A DNA stretch of 64,000 nucleotides, taken from Belnapia rosea. Its GTDB lineage: Bacteria > Pseudomonadota > Alphaproteobacteria > Acetobacterales > Acetobacteraceae. Below the pieces are notes generated by a model that was not told the DNA's origin, made no database searches, and saw nothing but the letters and a program-made list of their open reading frames with translations. Of this stretch, positions 43,649 to 52,283 are shown in pieces. The first letter of the stretch is position 1. Each line of letters starts with the position of its first letter. Location of the stretch: NCBI RefSeq assembly GCF_900101615.1, contig NZ_FMZX01000001.1, positions 992,001 through 1,056,000 on the forward strand, given 5' to 3'. The translations under genes were made by a program, and so were the position numbers.

Positions 43649-43949
43649 GCCAGCCTCTCGGTAACCTGCGGGCCCTGGCGCCGAGACGGCGTAAGTTGCT
43701 CCATACTGGTCCGATTGCCTTCCCCAGCGAGGCCGGCGCCGCCCCCCTGGCTGGCGCCGTCCGAATGACGCACGAGGGCCGGGCCACGGCCACCGCTGCG
43801 CGGCGGCAGGACCAACAAGCCTGCACCGCATGGGAAGGGAGCATAGCACAGGCCGGGCCCTGCTTAGAACTCCCTGCGCGGTGCCGGGACCCGGCAAGGG
43901 AAACCAACCGGATCGGCCAGGGCCAGCCTCCGGCCTTGTCCCGATGGCC
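43649..43949. other. Intergenic gap upstream of pleD, no gene seen
   Basis: About 300 nt between the pleD start and the end of the VOC-fold gene. It contains scattered GC-rich inverted repeats, for instance around the GGCGCC copies near 43737 and 43756, and no ORF with a start signal. It must hold the pleD promoter, but I see no convincing -35/-10 pair. Confidence 0.4.
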
Positions 43950-44588
43950 TTAGCCGGAGGAGAGCGTGACCTCCGTGCCATCGGGCCGGCGGAGCCGGGC
44001 CACCAGCCTGGCATGCGGGCTGCGGCGCACCTTCAGCGCCTCCTCGAGGCCCCGCTCGCCGAGCGCCGCATTCACCGAATCCGCCTCGGGATGCTCCCCC
44101 TCCAGCCGCAGCAGGCGGGCATGGCTGTCCGGCAGGCGGGCGGAGGCACCCTCCCCCTGCCACTGGATCAGGGCGGGGATCAGGTTGTCCATGTCCTGGC
44201 GCTGCGGCGGGAAGGCCATGCGCCAGGAGAGGTCGCCGCGGGACATGGACTTCACCTCCCCGGCCCTGGGGCCGAGGCGGGCGACGACGGCATCCATCAC
44301 CGGTGTGCGGGCGACCCAGGCGATCAGCCCGGGGCCGGCCTCCAGCCGCAGCTTCATCGCCGGGTCATCGAGGTCGAACAGGCGGGGGTGCTCCGGCTCC
44401 GGCTGGGCCGGGTCGGGGGCGATCACCTCGAGGTAGCAGGCGCGGCCGAGGCCGAGCAGCATGTTGTGGGTGCCGAATCCGGCATGGACGCCGCCCGGCC
44501 GGGGCTTCACCCCCAGATGCTCCTCGACGAAGGCGGCGCCCTCCTCGAGTGTGCGGGCGCCCACCACGATATGGTCGATCTCGGCCAT
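43950..44588 (-). CDS. VOC-family (glyoxalase-like) protein
   Basis: 212 aa from ATG 44588 behind AGGAG. MAEIDHIVVGARTLEEGAAF is the typical glyoxalase-like (PF13468-type) start, with HNMLLGLGRACYLEVIAPD next. Metal-binding His and Glu can be suggested at DHI and YLEVI. Reaction not known. Downstream of the aminotransferase gene but separated by a large palindrome, so probably a separate unit. Confidence 0.85.
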   Translation of the reverse strand: MAEIDHIVVGARTLEEGAAFVEEHLGVKPRPGGVHAGFGTHNMLLGLGRACYLEVIAPDPAQPEPEHPRLFDLDDPAMKLRLEAGPGLIAWVARTPVMDAVVARLGPRAGEVKSMSRGDLSWRMAFPPQRQDMDNLIPALIQWQGEGASARLPDSHARLLRLEGEHPEADSVNAALGERGLEEALKVRRSPHARLVARLRRPDGTEVTLSSG

Positions 44589-44717
44589 GGCTCTCCTCTG
44601 GGCGCGGCTTCGTGCCACGCGAATTGGGGTCGTCCCGGATATCGCCGCGCGCCCGCCCCAAGGATGGGGCCGGGTGCGGGGCAGGACATCATGCCAACGT
44701 GCCAGGGAAGCGAAATG

Positions 44718-44761
44718 CGCCAGATCAATCTGGCCGCGGCCGGAAGCTTCCGGCCGCGGCC
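44718..44761. terminator. Nested palindromes after the aminotransferase gene
   Basis: Arms 44732-44746 and 44747-44761 form a perfect 30-bp palindrome centred on AAGCTT, with GGCCGCGGCCGGAAG as the left arm. Immediately beside it GCCAGAT (44718-44724) and ATCTGGC (44727-44733) form a second inverted repeat. The structure begins 2 nt after the aminotransferase stop. Probable terminator between the aminotransferase and the VOC gene; no T-run. Confidence 0.6.
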
Positions 44762-44763
44762 GC

Positions 44764-45948
44764 TCAGGCGTTGCCGTTCAGGTAGCCCATCGCCGCCTGG
44801 ACGCCCCCGGCCTGATGCGGCACGCCAGCGGCGGCGAGGCCCATCTCGACACCGCCCAGCGCGCCGATGAGGGAGAGCGGGCCGAAATCGCCGAGATGGC
44901 CGATGCGGAAGACCCGGTCGTTCAGCGGACCGAGCCCGTTGCCGAGGGACATGTTGAACCGCTCGAGGATCGTCGCCCGCAACGCATTGGCGCCATGGCC
45001 CTCCGGCAGGCGAACGGCGGTGAGCGAGGACGAGTAGTGGCGCGGATCCTCGCACTGGACCTCGAGGCCCCAGTGCCGCACGGCGCGGCGCGTCGCCTCG
45101 GCGAAGCGGTCGTGGCGGGCGAAGACGCTGTCCAGCCCCTCCTCGTTCAGCATGTCGATGGCGGCATCGAGGCCGTAGAGCAGGTTGGTCGCGGGCGTGT
45201 AGGGGAAGTAGCCGGTCTCGTTCGCCTTCAGCATCGGGTGCCAGTCCCAGAAGCTGCGGGGCAGCTTCGCCGTCTCGGTCGCCTTCAGCGCCTTGGCGGA
45301 GACGGCGTTGAAGGACAGGCCGGGCGGCAGCATCAGCCCCTTCTGGGAGCCGGCGACGGTGACATCGACGCCCCATTCGTCATGGCGGTAATCGATGGAG
45401 CCAAGGGAGGAGATGGTATCGACCAGCAGCAGGGCCGGATGGCCGGCGGCGTCGATGGCGCGGCGAACCTCGTCGATGCGGGAGGTGCAGCCGGTGCTGG
45501 TCTCGTTATGGACGACGCAGACGGCCTTGATGCCGTGCGCCTTGTCCTCGCGCAGCGCCGCCTCGATGGCGGGCACGTCGGCGCCGCGGCGCCAGTCGGT
45601 CGGGATGAATTCGGGCCTGAGCTGAAGGCGCTCGGCCATCTCCCGCCAGAGGGTGGCGAACCAGCCGGTCTCGCACATCAGCACCCGGTCGCCGGGCGAG
45701 AGGGTGTTGACCAGCGCGGCCTCCCAGGCGCCGGTGCCCGAGGCGGGGTAGATGATGACCGGGCCTTCGGTCTTGAAGACGGTGCGGAGCTTCTCCAGCA
45801 GCTGGGCGCCGAAGCGGCCGAAATCCGGGCCGCGATGATCCATCGTCGGGTTGTCCATGGCGCGGAGCACGCGGTCCGGCACATTGGTCGGGCCCGGGAT
45901 CTGCAGGAAATGCCGGCCGGCGGCGGGAGAGGATTGGTAATAGGCCAT
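44764..45948 (-). CDS. Serine-glyoxylate-type aminotransferase (class V)
   Basis: 394 aa, PLP enzyme of the AGXT/SGAT class. Lys203 in VAGSQKGLMLPPGL is the likely Schiff-base Lys; LLLVDTISSLGSIDYRHDEW holds the PLP-binding Asp. N-terminal LQIPGPTNVPDRVLRAMDNP is typical. Transfers an amino group from serine or alanine to glyoxylate, giving glycine. Divergent from the FAD/Fe-S 2-hydroxyacid dehydrogenase, with an operator-like palindrome between the two. Confidence 0.92.
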   Translation of the reverse strand: MAYYQSSPAAGRHFLQIPGPTNVPDRVLRAMDNPTMDHRGPDFGRFGAQLLEKLRTVFKTEGPVIIYPASGTGAWEAALVNTLSPGDRVLMCETGWFATLWREMAERLQLRPEFIPTDWRRGADVPAIEAALREDKAHGIKAVCVVHNETSTGCTSRIDEVRRAIDAAGHPALLLVDTISSLGSIDYRHDEWGVDVTVAGSQKGLMLPPGLSFNAVSAKALKATETAKLPRSFWDWHPMLKANETGYFPYTPATNLLYGLDAAIDMLNEEGLDSVFARHDRFAEATRRAVRHWGLEVQCEDPRHYSSSLTAVRLPEGHGANALRATILERFNMSLGNGLGPLNDRVFRIGHLGDFGPLSLIGALGGVEMGLAAAGVPHQAGGVQAAMGYLNGNA

Positions 45949-46012
45949 GCTCTGGGTCTCCGCTGTGGCGCGGCTTATGCGCCCGATCCATGCGTCCGCG
46001 CCAATGAGAAGG

Positions 46013-46049
46013 GCTTGTCGGATTGATGAGCATTATAGATCGGACAAGC
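46013..46049. promoter_or_regulatory. Operator-like palindrome with a minus-strand TATAAT
   Basis: GCTTGTCGGAT (46013-46023) and ATCGGACAAGC (46039-46049) are 11-bp inverted arms matching at 10 positions, with a 15-nt spacer. The spacer has a consensus minus-strand TATAAT (46032-46037). It lies between the divergent aminotransferase and dehydrogenase genes. Looks like a repressor site over a promoter; the regulator is unknown and I find no good -35. Confidence 0.5.
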
Positions 46050-46075
46050 GGGCCGCCCAGGATTAGAAACCGCGC

Positions 46076-48994
46076 ATGAACGCCTTCACCATCCCCAAGG
46101 ACCGGATCGGCGACAGCCGGTTGGCCGAACGCCTGCGGCGCGAGACCGAGGGCGAGGTGCTCTGGAGCGCGGCCGATCGCGGCCGTTACGCGACGGATGC
46201 GAGCATCTACCAGATCGAGCCGGTCGGCGTGCTGGTGCCGCGCAGCCTGGCGGATGTCGAGGCGGCGCTGGCGATCTGCCGCGAGGCAGGGGTGCCGGTG
46301 CTGCCGCGGGGTGGCGGGACCAGCCAGTGCGGGCAGACGGTGAACCGGGCGCTGGTGATCGACTGCACCAAACATCTCCGCCGGGTCCTCAGCGTGGAGG
46401 GCGACACCGCGCGGGTGGAGCCCGGGATCACCCTCGGCGCGCTGAACACGGCGCTGGCGAAGGAGAAGAGGTTCTTTCCCGTCGATCCCTCCACCTGGGC
46501 GCGCTGCACCATCGGCGGCATGGCGGGGAACAACTCCTGCGGCGCGAAATCCATCCGCTATGGGCTGATGGCGGACAATGTGCGCGCGATCGACGCGCTG
46601 CTCGCCGATGGCAGCCGGTTCCGCTTCGGCGAGCTGCCGGACAATCTCGGCGGCGATGTGCCGGCAGGGATTGCCGACCTCATCCAGCGGCTGCGCGCGC
46701 TCGGGGCGCGGGAGGCGGAGGAGATCGCCGCGCGCTTCCCCAACCAGCTGCGGCGCGTCGGCGGCTACAACATCGAGAGCCTCACTCCGGCGGCACGCGC
46801 CGAGGGGCGCGGCAACCTGGCCCGGCTGCTGGTCGGCAGCGAAGGGACGCTCGCCTTCTCCGCCGCGCTGGACCTGAAACTATGGCCGGTGAAGCCGCGC
46901 AAGGCGCTCGGCATCTGCCAGTTCCCGACCTTCCGCGCCGCCATGGCGGCCTCCCAGCACCTGGTCACGCTCGACCCGGAGGCGGTGGAGCTGGTGGACC
47001 GGACGATGATCGATCTCGGCCGCTCCATCCCGATCTTCCGCGCGACCATCGACCGCATGGTGCGCGGCGAGCCGGACTCGCTGCTGATCGTCGAATTCCA
47101 CGGGCAGGAGGATGCGCCGCTTGCCCGCAGCCTCGATGCGCTCGAGGAGATGATGGGCGATCTCGGCTATCCCGGCAGCGTCGTGCGCTGCATCGACCCC
47201 GCCTTCCAGGCCGCGGTGGCCGAGGTACGGGAGGCCGGGCTCAACATCATGATGAGCATGAAGGGGGACGGGAAGCCGGTCTCCTTCATCGAGGATTGCG
47301 CCGTCGCCCTGCCCGACCTCGCCGACTACACGGAACGGCTGAACGGGGTGTTCGAACGCTACGGCACCAAGGGCACCTGGTACGCCCATGCCAGCGTCGG
47401 CTGCCTGCATGTGCGGCCGGTGCTCAACATGAAGGACCCGGAGGATGTGCGGCGCATGCGCGCCATCGCCGAGGAGTGCTTCGCCCTGGTGCGCGAGTAC
47501 AAGGGCTCGCATAGCGGCGAGCATGGCGACGGCATCGTGCGCTCCGAGTTCAACGCGCCGATGTTCGGGCCACGCATCACCTCGGCCTTCGAGGAGGTGA
47601 AGGATGCCTTCGACCCCGCCGGCCTGCTGAACCCGGGCCGCGTGGTGCGGGCGCCGCGGATGGATGACCGCACGCTGTTCCGCTACGCACCCGACTACGC
47701 CGCCGATCCGGGCTTCGCGCCGGTGCTCGACTGGTCGCCCTGGGCGGCCCCCCAGGGCGAGACGACGGGCGGGATGCTCGGCGCGGTCGAGATGTGCAAC
47801 AACAATGGCACCTGCCGGAAGTCGGATGCCAATGTCATGTGCCCGAGCTACCGGGCGACGCGGGACGAGGCCCATCTGACGCGCGGCCGTGCCAATACGC
47901 TGCGCCTCGCGCTCACCGGGCAGTTGCCGGGCGGCCTCGCCTCGGATGCTGTGCATGACGCGCTTTCGCTCTGCGTCTCCTGCAAGGGCTGCAAGCGCGA
48001 ATGCCCGACCGGCGTCGACATGGCGAAGATGAAGATCGAGGCGATGGCGGCGCGGGCGCGGGAGCGCGGGCTATCGGCCAAGGACCGGCTGATCGCCACC
48101 CTGCCGCGTTGGGCGCCCTTCGCCGCCATGCTGCCGGAGGCGGCGAATGCGCGGAGCTGGATCCCCGGCCTGCCGCGGCTGACGGAGCGGATCTTCGGCT
48201 TCGCCGCCGAGCGCAGCCTGCCGCGCTTCCGGCGCGATGCCTTCCAGGATGCCGAGCTGCCGGCGCCGGATGGGCGCGAGGGCGAGGTCATCCTCTTCCC
48301 GGATGTCTTCAACCGGTATTTCGAACCGGACAACCTGCGTGCCGCGATCCGCGTGCTGCGGGCGGCGGGCTACCGGCCATCCGTGGCGCGGCCCGCGCGC
48401 GGGTCACGGCCGCTCGACGAGGGGCGGACGCTGCTTGCCGCCGGGCTGGTAGAGGAGGCGCGGGCCGAGGCGCGGCGAACGCTGGCGGCGCTTGCCCCCT
48501 TCCCTTCGCCGGTCATCGGCATCGAGCCTTCCTCGACCCTGACGCTGCGGGACGAATTCCTCTCCCTGCTGCCAGGGGCGGAGGCGGAGGCGCTGGCGGC
48601 GCGGACCGTCCTGATCGGCGAGTTCATGACGCGCGAGAAGCCGAAGCTGGCGCTCAAGCCGGTGGCCGAGGCCGCGCATGTGCATGGGCACTGCCATCAG
48701 AAGGCCTTCGCCGCCTTCTCGCCGGCCGTCGCCATGCTGACGATGATCCCCGGGCTGAAGGTGGTGCCCCTCACCTCCTCCTGCTGCGGGATGGCGGGAA
48801 GCTTCGGCTATGAGGCGGCCAATCTCGAGGTGTCGAAGGCGATGGCGGAGCTCTCGCTGCTGCCGGCGGTGCGGGCGGTGCCGTCCGGGCAGCTCGTCGT
48901 CGCCGACGGCACCTCCTGCCGGCATCAGATCCGGGACCTGTCGGGGCGGGAAGCGCTGCACGGCATCCGGGTGATGGAGATGGCGCTGGCCTGA
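46076..48994 (+). CDS. FAD- and Fe-S-binding 2-hydroxyacid dehydrogenase (GlcD/Dld-like, GlcF fusion)
   Basis: 972 aa, fusing an N-terminal FAD-binding (PCMH) domain to a C-terminal Fe-S domain. FAD region: RGGGTSQCGQTVN, MAGNNSCGAKSIRYG. C-terminal FAD-linked oxidase part ends near GHSGEHGDG-type sequence (SHSGEHGDGIVRSEFNAPMF). Fe-S part: CNNNGTCRKSDANVMCPSY and CVSCKGCKRECPTGVDMAK (two 4Fe-4S motifs), then a CCG domain (TSSCCGMAGSFGYE). Expected to oxidise D-lactate, glycolate or similar acids to oxoacids and pass electrons to the respiratory chain. Confidence 0.93.
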   Translation: MNAFTIPKDRIGDSRLAERLRRETEGEVLWSAADRGRYATDASIYQIEPVGVLVPRSLADVEAALAICREAGVPVLPRGGGTSQCGQTVNRALVIDCTKHLRRVLSVEGDTARVEPGITLGALNTALAKEKRFFPVDPSTWARCTIGGMAGNNSCGAKSIRYGLMADNVRAIDALLADGSRFRFGELPDNLGGDVPAGIADLIQRLRALGAREAEEIAARFPNQLRRVGGYNIESLTPAARAEGRGNLARLLVGSEGTLAFSAALDLKLWPVKPRKALGICQFPTFRAAMAASQHLVTLDPEAVELVDRTMIDLGRSIPIFRATIDRMVRGEPDSLLIVEFHGQEDAPLARSLDALEEMMGDLGYPGSVVRCIDPAFQAAVAEVREAGLNIMMSMKGDGKPVSFIEDCAVALPDLADYTERLNGVFERYGTKGTWYAHASVGCLHVRPVLNMKDPEDVRRMRAIAEECFALVREYKGSHSGEHGDGIVRSEFNAPMFGPRITSAFEEVKDAFDPAGLLNPGRVVRAPRMDDRTLFRYAPDYAADPGFAPVLDWSPWAAPQGETTGGMLGAVEMCNNNGTCRKSDANVMCPSYRATRDEAHLTRGRANTLRLALTGQLPGGLASDAVHDALSLCVSCKGCKRECPTGVDMAKMKIEAMAARARERGLSAKDRLIATLPRWAPFAAMLPEAANARSWIPGLPRLTERIFGFAAERSLPRFRRDAFQDAELPAPDGREGEVILFPDVFNRYFEPDNLRAAIRVLRAAGYRPSVARPARGSRPLDEGRTLLAAGLVEEARAEARRTLAALAPFPSPVIGIEPSSTLTLRDEFLSLLPGAEAEALAARTVLIGEFMTREKPKLALKPVAEAAHVHGHCHQKAFAAFSPAVAMLTMIPGLKVVPLTSSCCGMAGSFGYEAANLEVSKAMAELSLLPAVRAVPSGQLVVADGTSCRHQIRDLSGREALHGIRVMEMALA

Positions 48995-49112
48995 GAGCAG
49001 GCCGGGGCGGGACGGCGGCAGGGGCGCTGGACCTACAGGCGGTGCTGCGCGCCGGGTACCCGGCGGCTCCACCACCATCCCTGGCGCCGGCTTCTGCCAC
49101 CCAGAGGCCATG

Positions 49113-49142
49113 TTGCACTGCAGCATAAATCTGCAGTATGAT
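49113..49142 (+). promoter_or_regulatory. Promoter with operator in its spacer, upstream of DUF1194 copy 2
   Basis: TTGCAC (49113-49118) and TATGAT (49137-49142) with 18-nt spacing. Between them ACTGCAG (49117-49123) and CTGCAGT (49131-49137) form an exact 7-bp inverted repeat with CATAAAT in the middle. A repressor bound here would cover both hexamers. About 90 nt separates it from the start codon of DUF1194 copy 2. Confidence 0.5.
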
Positions 49143-49235
49143 GATTCTGTTCGGGAAGGATGACAGTCACGGCCTCGCCTATCCACGCCGGGGTCCGGTG
49201 CGCACCGCGCCGGCCATCGGCCTGAAAGGGGTCGT

Positions 49236-49976
49236 ATGCGTAGACGTGAGATTTTGGGCGCTGCCCTGGCGATGCCTGCCCTGCTGCGGGCCGGGCAGGC
49301 GCGGGCCGCGACGCCGGTCGATGTGGAACTCGTGCTGGCCGTCGATGTCAGCCGCTCCGTCGATCCCGAGGAGCAGGAGATGCAATTCTCCGGCTACGAG
49401 GCGGCCTTCCGTGACCCGCGCCTGATCGAGGGCATCATGGGCGGACCCGTCGGGGCCATCGCGGTCACCATGTTCACCTGGTCCGACTGGCATATCCAGA
49501 ACACGGTGGTGCCCTGGATGCTGCTGGATGGCGCTGCCTCGGCCAACCGCTTCGCCGATGCCATCGGCAATGCGCCAAGGCGGACCTGGCTCTACACCTC
49601 GATCTCCGGTGCCATGGACTATGCCGCCAGGCAATTCGGCCAGGGCTTCGAGGGCACCCGCAAGGTGGTCGATATCTCGGGTGACGGGGTGAACAATTCC
49701 GGCCGCCCGGTGGCGGATGCGCGGGCCGAGGCGCTGGCGCAGGGCATCGTGCTGAACGGCCTCGCGGTGCTCGACAAGACACCGGCCCCGCTCTCCCTCG
49801 CCGCCTCGCTGCCGCCGCTCGATACCTATTACCGGGAGGAGGTGATCGGTGGCCCGGGCGCCTTCCTCGTCGTCGCCGAGGGGTTCCAGGCCTTCGAGGC
49901 AGCCGTGCGGCGAAAGATCATCCGTGAGATCGCGGCGGTGCCAGAACCGGGCCCAACAACGGAGCGATTCGCCTGA
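49236..49976 (+). CDS. DUF1194 (von Willebrand A-like) exported protein, copy 2
   Basis: 246 aa, ATG 49236 with AAAGGGG ahead. Tat-like leader MRRREILGAALAMPALLRAG, MIDAS-like VLAVDVSRSVDPEEQEM, KVVDISGDGVNNSGRPVADA, YYREEVIGGPGAFLVVAEGF near the end. Same architecture as copy 1 at 23614-24297, with C-terminal IIREIA in both. Function unknown. Its last codons and stop lie inside a hairpin. Confidence 0.88.
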   Translation: MRRREILGAALAMPALLRAGQARAATPVDVELVLAVDVSRSVDPEEQEMQFSGYEAAFRDPRLIEGIMGGPVGAIAVTMFTWSDWHIQNTVVPWMLLDGAASANRFADAIGNAPRRTWLYTSISGAMDYAARQFGQGFEGTRKVVDISGDGVNNSGRPVADARAEALAQGIVLNGLAVLDKTPAPLSLAASLPPLDTYYREEVIGGPGAFLVVAEGFQAFEAAVRRKIIREIAAVPEPGPTTERFA

Positions 49977-49990
49977 CAGGCGAATCGCTC
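49962..49990 (+). terminator. Hairpin overlapping the DUF1194 stop codon
   Basis: GAGCGATTCGCCT (49962-49974) and AGGCGAATCGCTC (49978-49990) are an exact 13-bp inverted repeat with a GAC loop. The stop TGA (49974-49976) starts at the top of the stem. A short pyrimidine-rich ATCCTTCTC follows. Probable terminator. Confidence 0.65.
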
Positions 49991-50039
49991 ATCCTTCTCG
50001 TAACTATCAACCCTCTGATGCACGTTTCGGTTGTGTGAT

Positions 50040-50061
50040 TTTGTGGTAAACCGATCACAAA
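50040..50061. promoter_or_regulatory. Operator-like inverted repeat in the AT-rich kinase promoter
   Basis: TTTGTGGT (50040-50047), AAACCG, ATCACAAA (50054-50061): 8-bp arms matching at 7 of 8 positions. The region 49991-50110 is conspicuously AT-rich for this genome and lies ahead of the histidine kinase. Spacing differs from the TGTGA-N6-TCACA of CRP, so I do not name a regulator. Confidence 0.4.
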
Positions 50062-50189
50062 TCCGCGAAATTTGATCGAGACGTAATAATTAGAGTTACG
50101 AAGCCAGTCAGACTGACCCAAGTTTCGGGCGCGGCCCGGCTCCGGTGGGTCTTGCACATCGCGGGCCCCGCGGCCTGCGGGAGATGCGG

Positions 50190-52283
50190 ATGTCGTTCAT
50201 CACCAGGGTCGGGAAGCAGCCCCGGAGCGCCAGCCTGCGCCATCGCATGGTGGCGATTTACGCGATGGTATCCTTCGGCCTGCTGGGTGTGACCGGGCTG
50301 ATCATCCACCGGGCCGAAACGCGCGCCCGGGACTGGGCCGAGGCGGAGATGATCGGGACTGCGCGCGCCCTCGGCCTCGCACTCGAGGGTCGCTTCGCGG
50401 CGGCGGAGGCCCTGCTCCTGGGCCTGGCAGCGGTCCCCTCCCTCCTCTTCGGCGGTGACCCGGTGGAATTCGGCCCGCAGCTTGTCATCATCGCCAGGGC
50501 GGCCGGGCTTGGCCCGATGAGCCTGTTGGCACCGGATGGCCGGATGGTGCTCAACTCCCGGCTGCCCATGGGGATACCGGAAGGGCCTGCCCTCGCAGCC
50601 CCGGCGGCCCGCCAGGTTTTCCAGAGCGGGAAGACCGAGATCGGCGAGCTGACCCGTGGGCCGCTCAGCGGCGAGGCGCAGGTGGTTGTCGCCGTGCCCG
50701 TCCATCTCCGGCGCGACGGGGCCGAAACCTGCCTCTGCTATGCTCTCGGCCTCGCCATCCCCGCCAGCGAACTCGCCGAGGCATTGACCCGGCAGAGGCT
50801 TCCTGCGGGTTGGGTCGCTGCGGTGATCGACCGGACGGGCCATGTCGTCGCCCGCAGCGAGCGCCACGATGAATTCGTCGGCTCGGCGGTGATCCCGGCG
50901 GTCCGGGCGGCGATCGAGGCCGGGCCGGAACCCAGGGTGGTGCGGACGCGCCGGGTTGATGGCGTCGAATCCTCCATTGCCCTGGTGCGCGGCGGGGAGT
51001 CCGGCTTCCGCATCGCCATCGCGGCGCCGGAGAACCATCTCGTCGGCACGCTGCGCAATCCGCTCCGCTGGGCGCTGCTCGCCGGCATCTCCCTCACCCT
51101 GGCCGGGCTGCTGCTGGCCCTGCTGCTGGCGAAGCGCATCGCCCGGGGCGTCGCCTGGCTCGGCACCCTTGGCGAGGCGCCGCCAGCAGCGCCGCTGACG
51201 CGCACGGGCCTGCGCGAGATCGACCGCGCGGCCTCTGCCCTCAGCCAGGCGGCGGGGGCGCGGGAAAGGCGCGAGGCGGCGCTGCATCACCAGGCCGTGC
51301 GCTTCCGTGCCAGCTTCGAGGCGGCCGGCATCGGCATGGGCCAGGCCGAGCTGGAATCGGGCATCCTCCTCATGGTCAATGCGCGGTTCTGCGCGATCCT
51401 CGGCATGCCGGAGGCCGCGCTGCTGAACGAGACCGACCTCGTCTCGCTCTTCGGCGCCACGGCGCTCGGCGACTACCGGCTTGAGCTGCAGCAGCGTGGC
51501 AGCGCGAGCCGGACCCTCTGCCATCATCGCCCCGATGGTGGCGTGGCCTGGCTGCGGCTCGACCTGGCGCCCATCCTCGACGCGAAGCTCGACCCACCGC
51601 GGCTGGTACTCGTGGTGGACGACATCACCGACCAGCGCCGCGCCGAGGAGCGTGTGGCGCTGATGACGCGCGAGGTTTCGCACCGGGCGATGAATGCGCT
51701 GACGCTGGTCCAGGCAACCCTGCGGCTCACGCCGCGGGAGGATGCGGCGACCTATGCGGCCGCGGTGGAGGCCAGGGTCGGGGCGCTGGCACGGGCGCAT
51801 GCGCGCCTCGCCGGGGATGGCTGGACCGGTAGCAGCCTGCGGGCGCTGGCGGATGGGGAGGTGATGGCCTTCCTGCCGGCTGGAGCCGGGCAGCGCCGCG
51901 TGACGATCGATGGGCCGGACCTGCAACTCCTCCCCCAGGCGGTGCAGCCGCTGGCCATGATCCTGCATGAGCTGGCGACGAATTCGGCCAAGCATGGCGC
52001 GCTCTCGGCCCCGGCGGGACAGGTGATGCTGCGCTGGCGGATCGACCCCGCCACGGAGATGCTGCACCTGTCCTGGGAGGAATCCGGCGGGCCGCCGGTC
52101 CATCGGCCGCCAAGCCGGCGGGGCTTCGGCTCCCGCCTCCTGGAAGCGACGGTGCAGGGCCAGCTCGGCGGCACGGTGCGGCAGTCCTGGCCGGTGACAG
52201 GGCTGGTCTGCCGGATCGACATCCCACTTGAGCGCCTGGCCCTTGCGGATGCGGATTGCAGGCCCATTCCTGGGCTCGCATGA
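50190..52283 (+). CDS. HWE-family sensor histidine kinase with periplasmic sensor and PAS domains
   Basis: 697 aa from ATG 50190 (GGGAG ahead). First membrane helix around residues 19-39 (MVAIYAMVSFGLLGVTGLII), then a periplasmic Cache/CHASE-like sensor to near residue 290, second helix WALLAGISLTLAGLLLALLL, a PAS domain (FRASFEAAGIGMGQAE), and the kinase. H-box TREVSHRAMNALTLVQATLR; N-box ILHELATNSAKHGAL; GFGSRLLEATVQGQLGG. HWE kinases commonly act in light, stress or general stress pathways of alphaproteobacteria. No response regulator is adjacent. Confidence 0.9.
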   Translation: MSFITRVGKQPRSASLRHRMVAIYAMVSFGLLGVTGLIIHRAETRARDWAEAEMIGTARALGLALEGRFAAAEALLLGLAAVPSLLFGGDPVEFGPQLVIIARAAGLGPMSLLAPDGRMVLNSRLPMGIPEGPALAAPAARQVFQSGKTEIGELTRGPLSGEAQVVVAVPVHLRRDGAETCLCYALGLAIPASELAEALTRQRLPAGWVAAVIDRTGHVVARSERHDEFVGSAVIPAVRAAIEAGPEPRVVRTRRVDGVESSIALVRGGESGFRIAIAAPENHLVGTLRNPLRWALLAGISLTLAGLLLALLLAKRIARGVAWLGTLGEAPPAAPLTRTGLREIDRAASALSQAAGARERREAALHHQAVRFRASFEAAGIGMGQAELESGILLMVNARFCAILGMPEAALLNETDLVSLFGATALGDYRLELQQRGSASRTLCHHRPDGGVAWLRLDLAPILDAKLDPPRLVLVVDDITDQRRAEERVALMTREVSHRAMNALTLVQATLRLTPREDAATYAAAVEARVGALARAHARLAGDGWTGSSLRALADGEVMAFLPAGAGQRRVTIDGPDLQLLPQAVQPLAMILHELATNSAKHGALSAPAGQVMLRWRIDPATEMLHLSWEESGGPPVHRPPSRRGFGSRLLEATVQGQLGGTVRQSWPVTGLVCRIDIPLERLALADADCRPIPGLA

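Noticed and set aside
46015-46039. Plus-strand promoter TTGTCG with TATAGA
   Set aside because: Spacing is only 13 nt, too short for a sigma70 promoter.
50040-50061. CRP/FNR binding site
   Set aside because: The TTTGTG/CACAAA arms are two bases too far apart for TGTGA-N6-TCACA, and it also lacks the FNR/FixK TTGAT-N4-ATCAA form. Kept only as an unnamed dyad.
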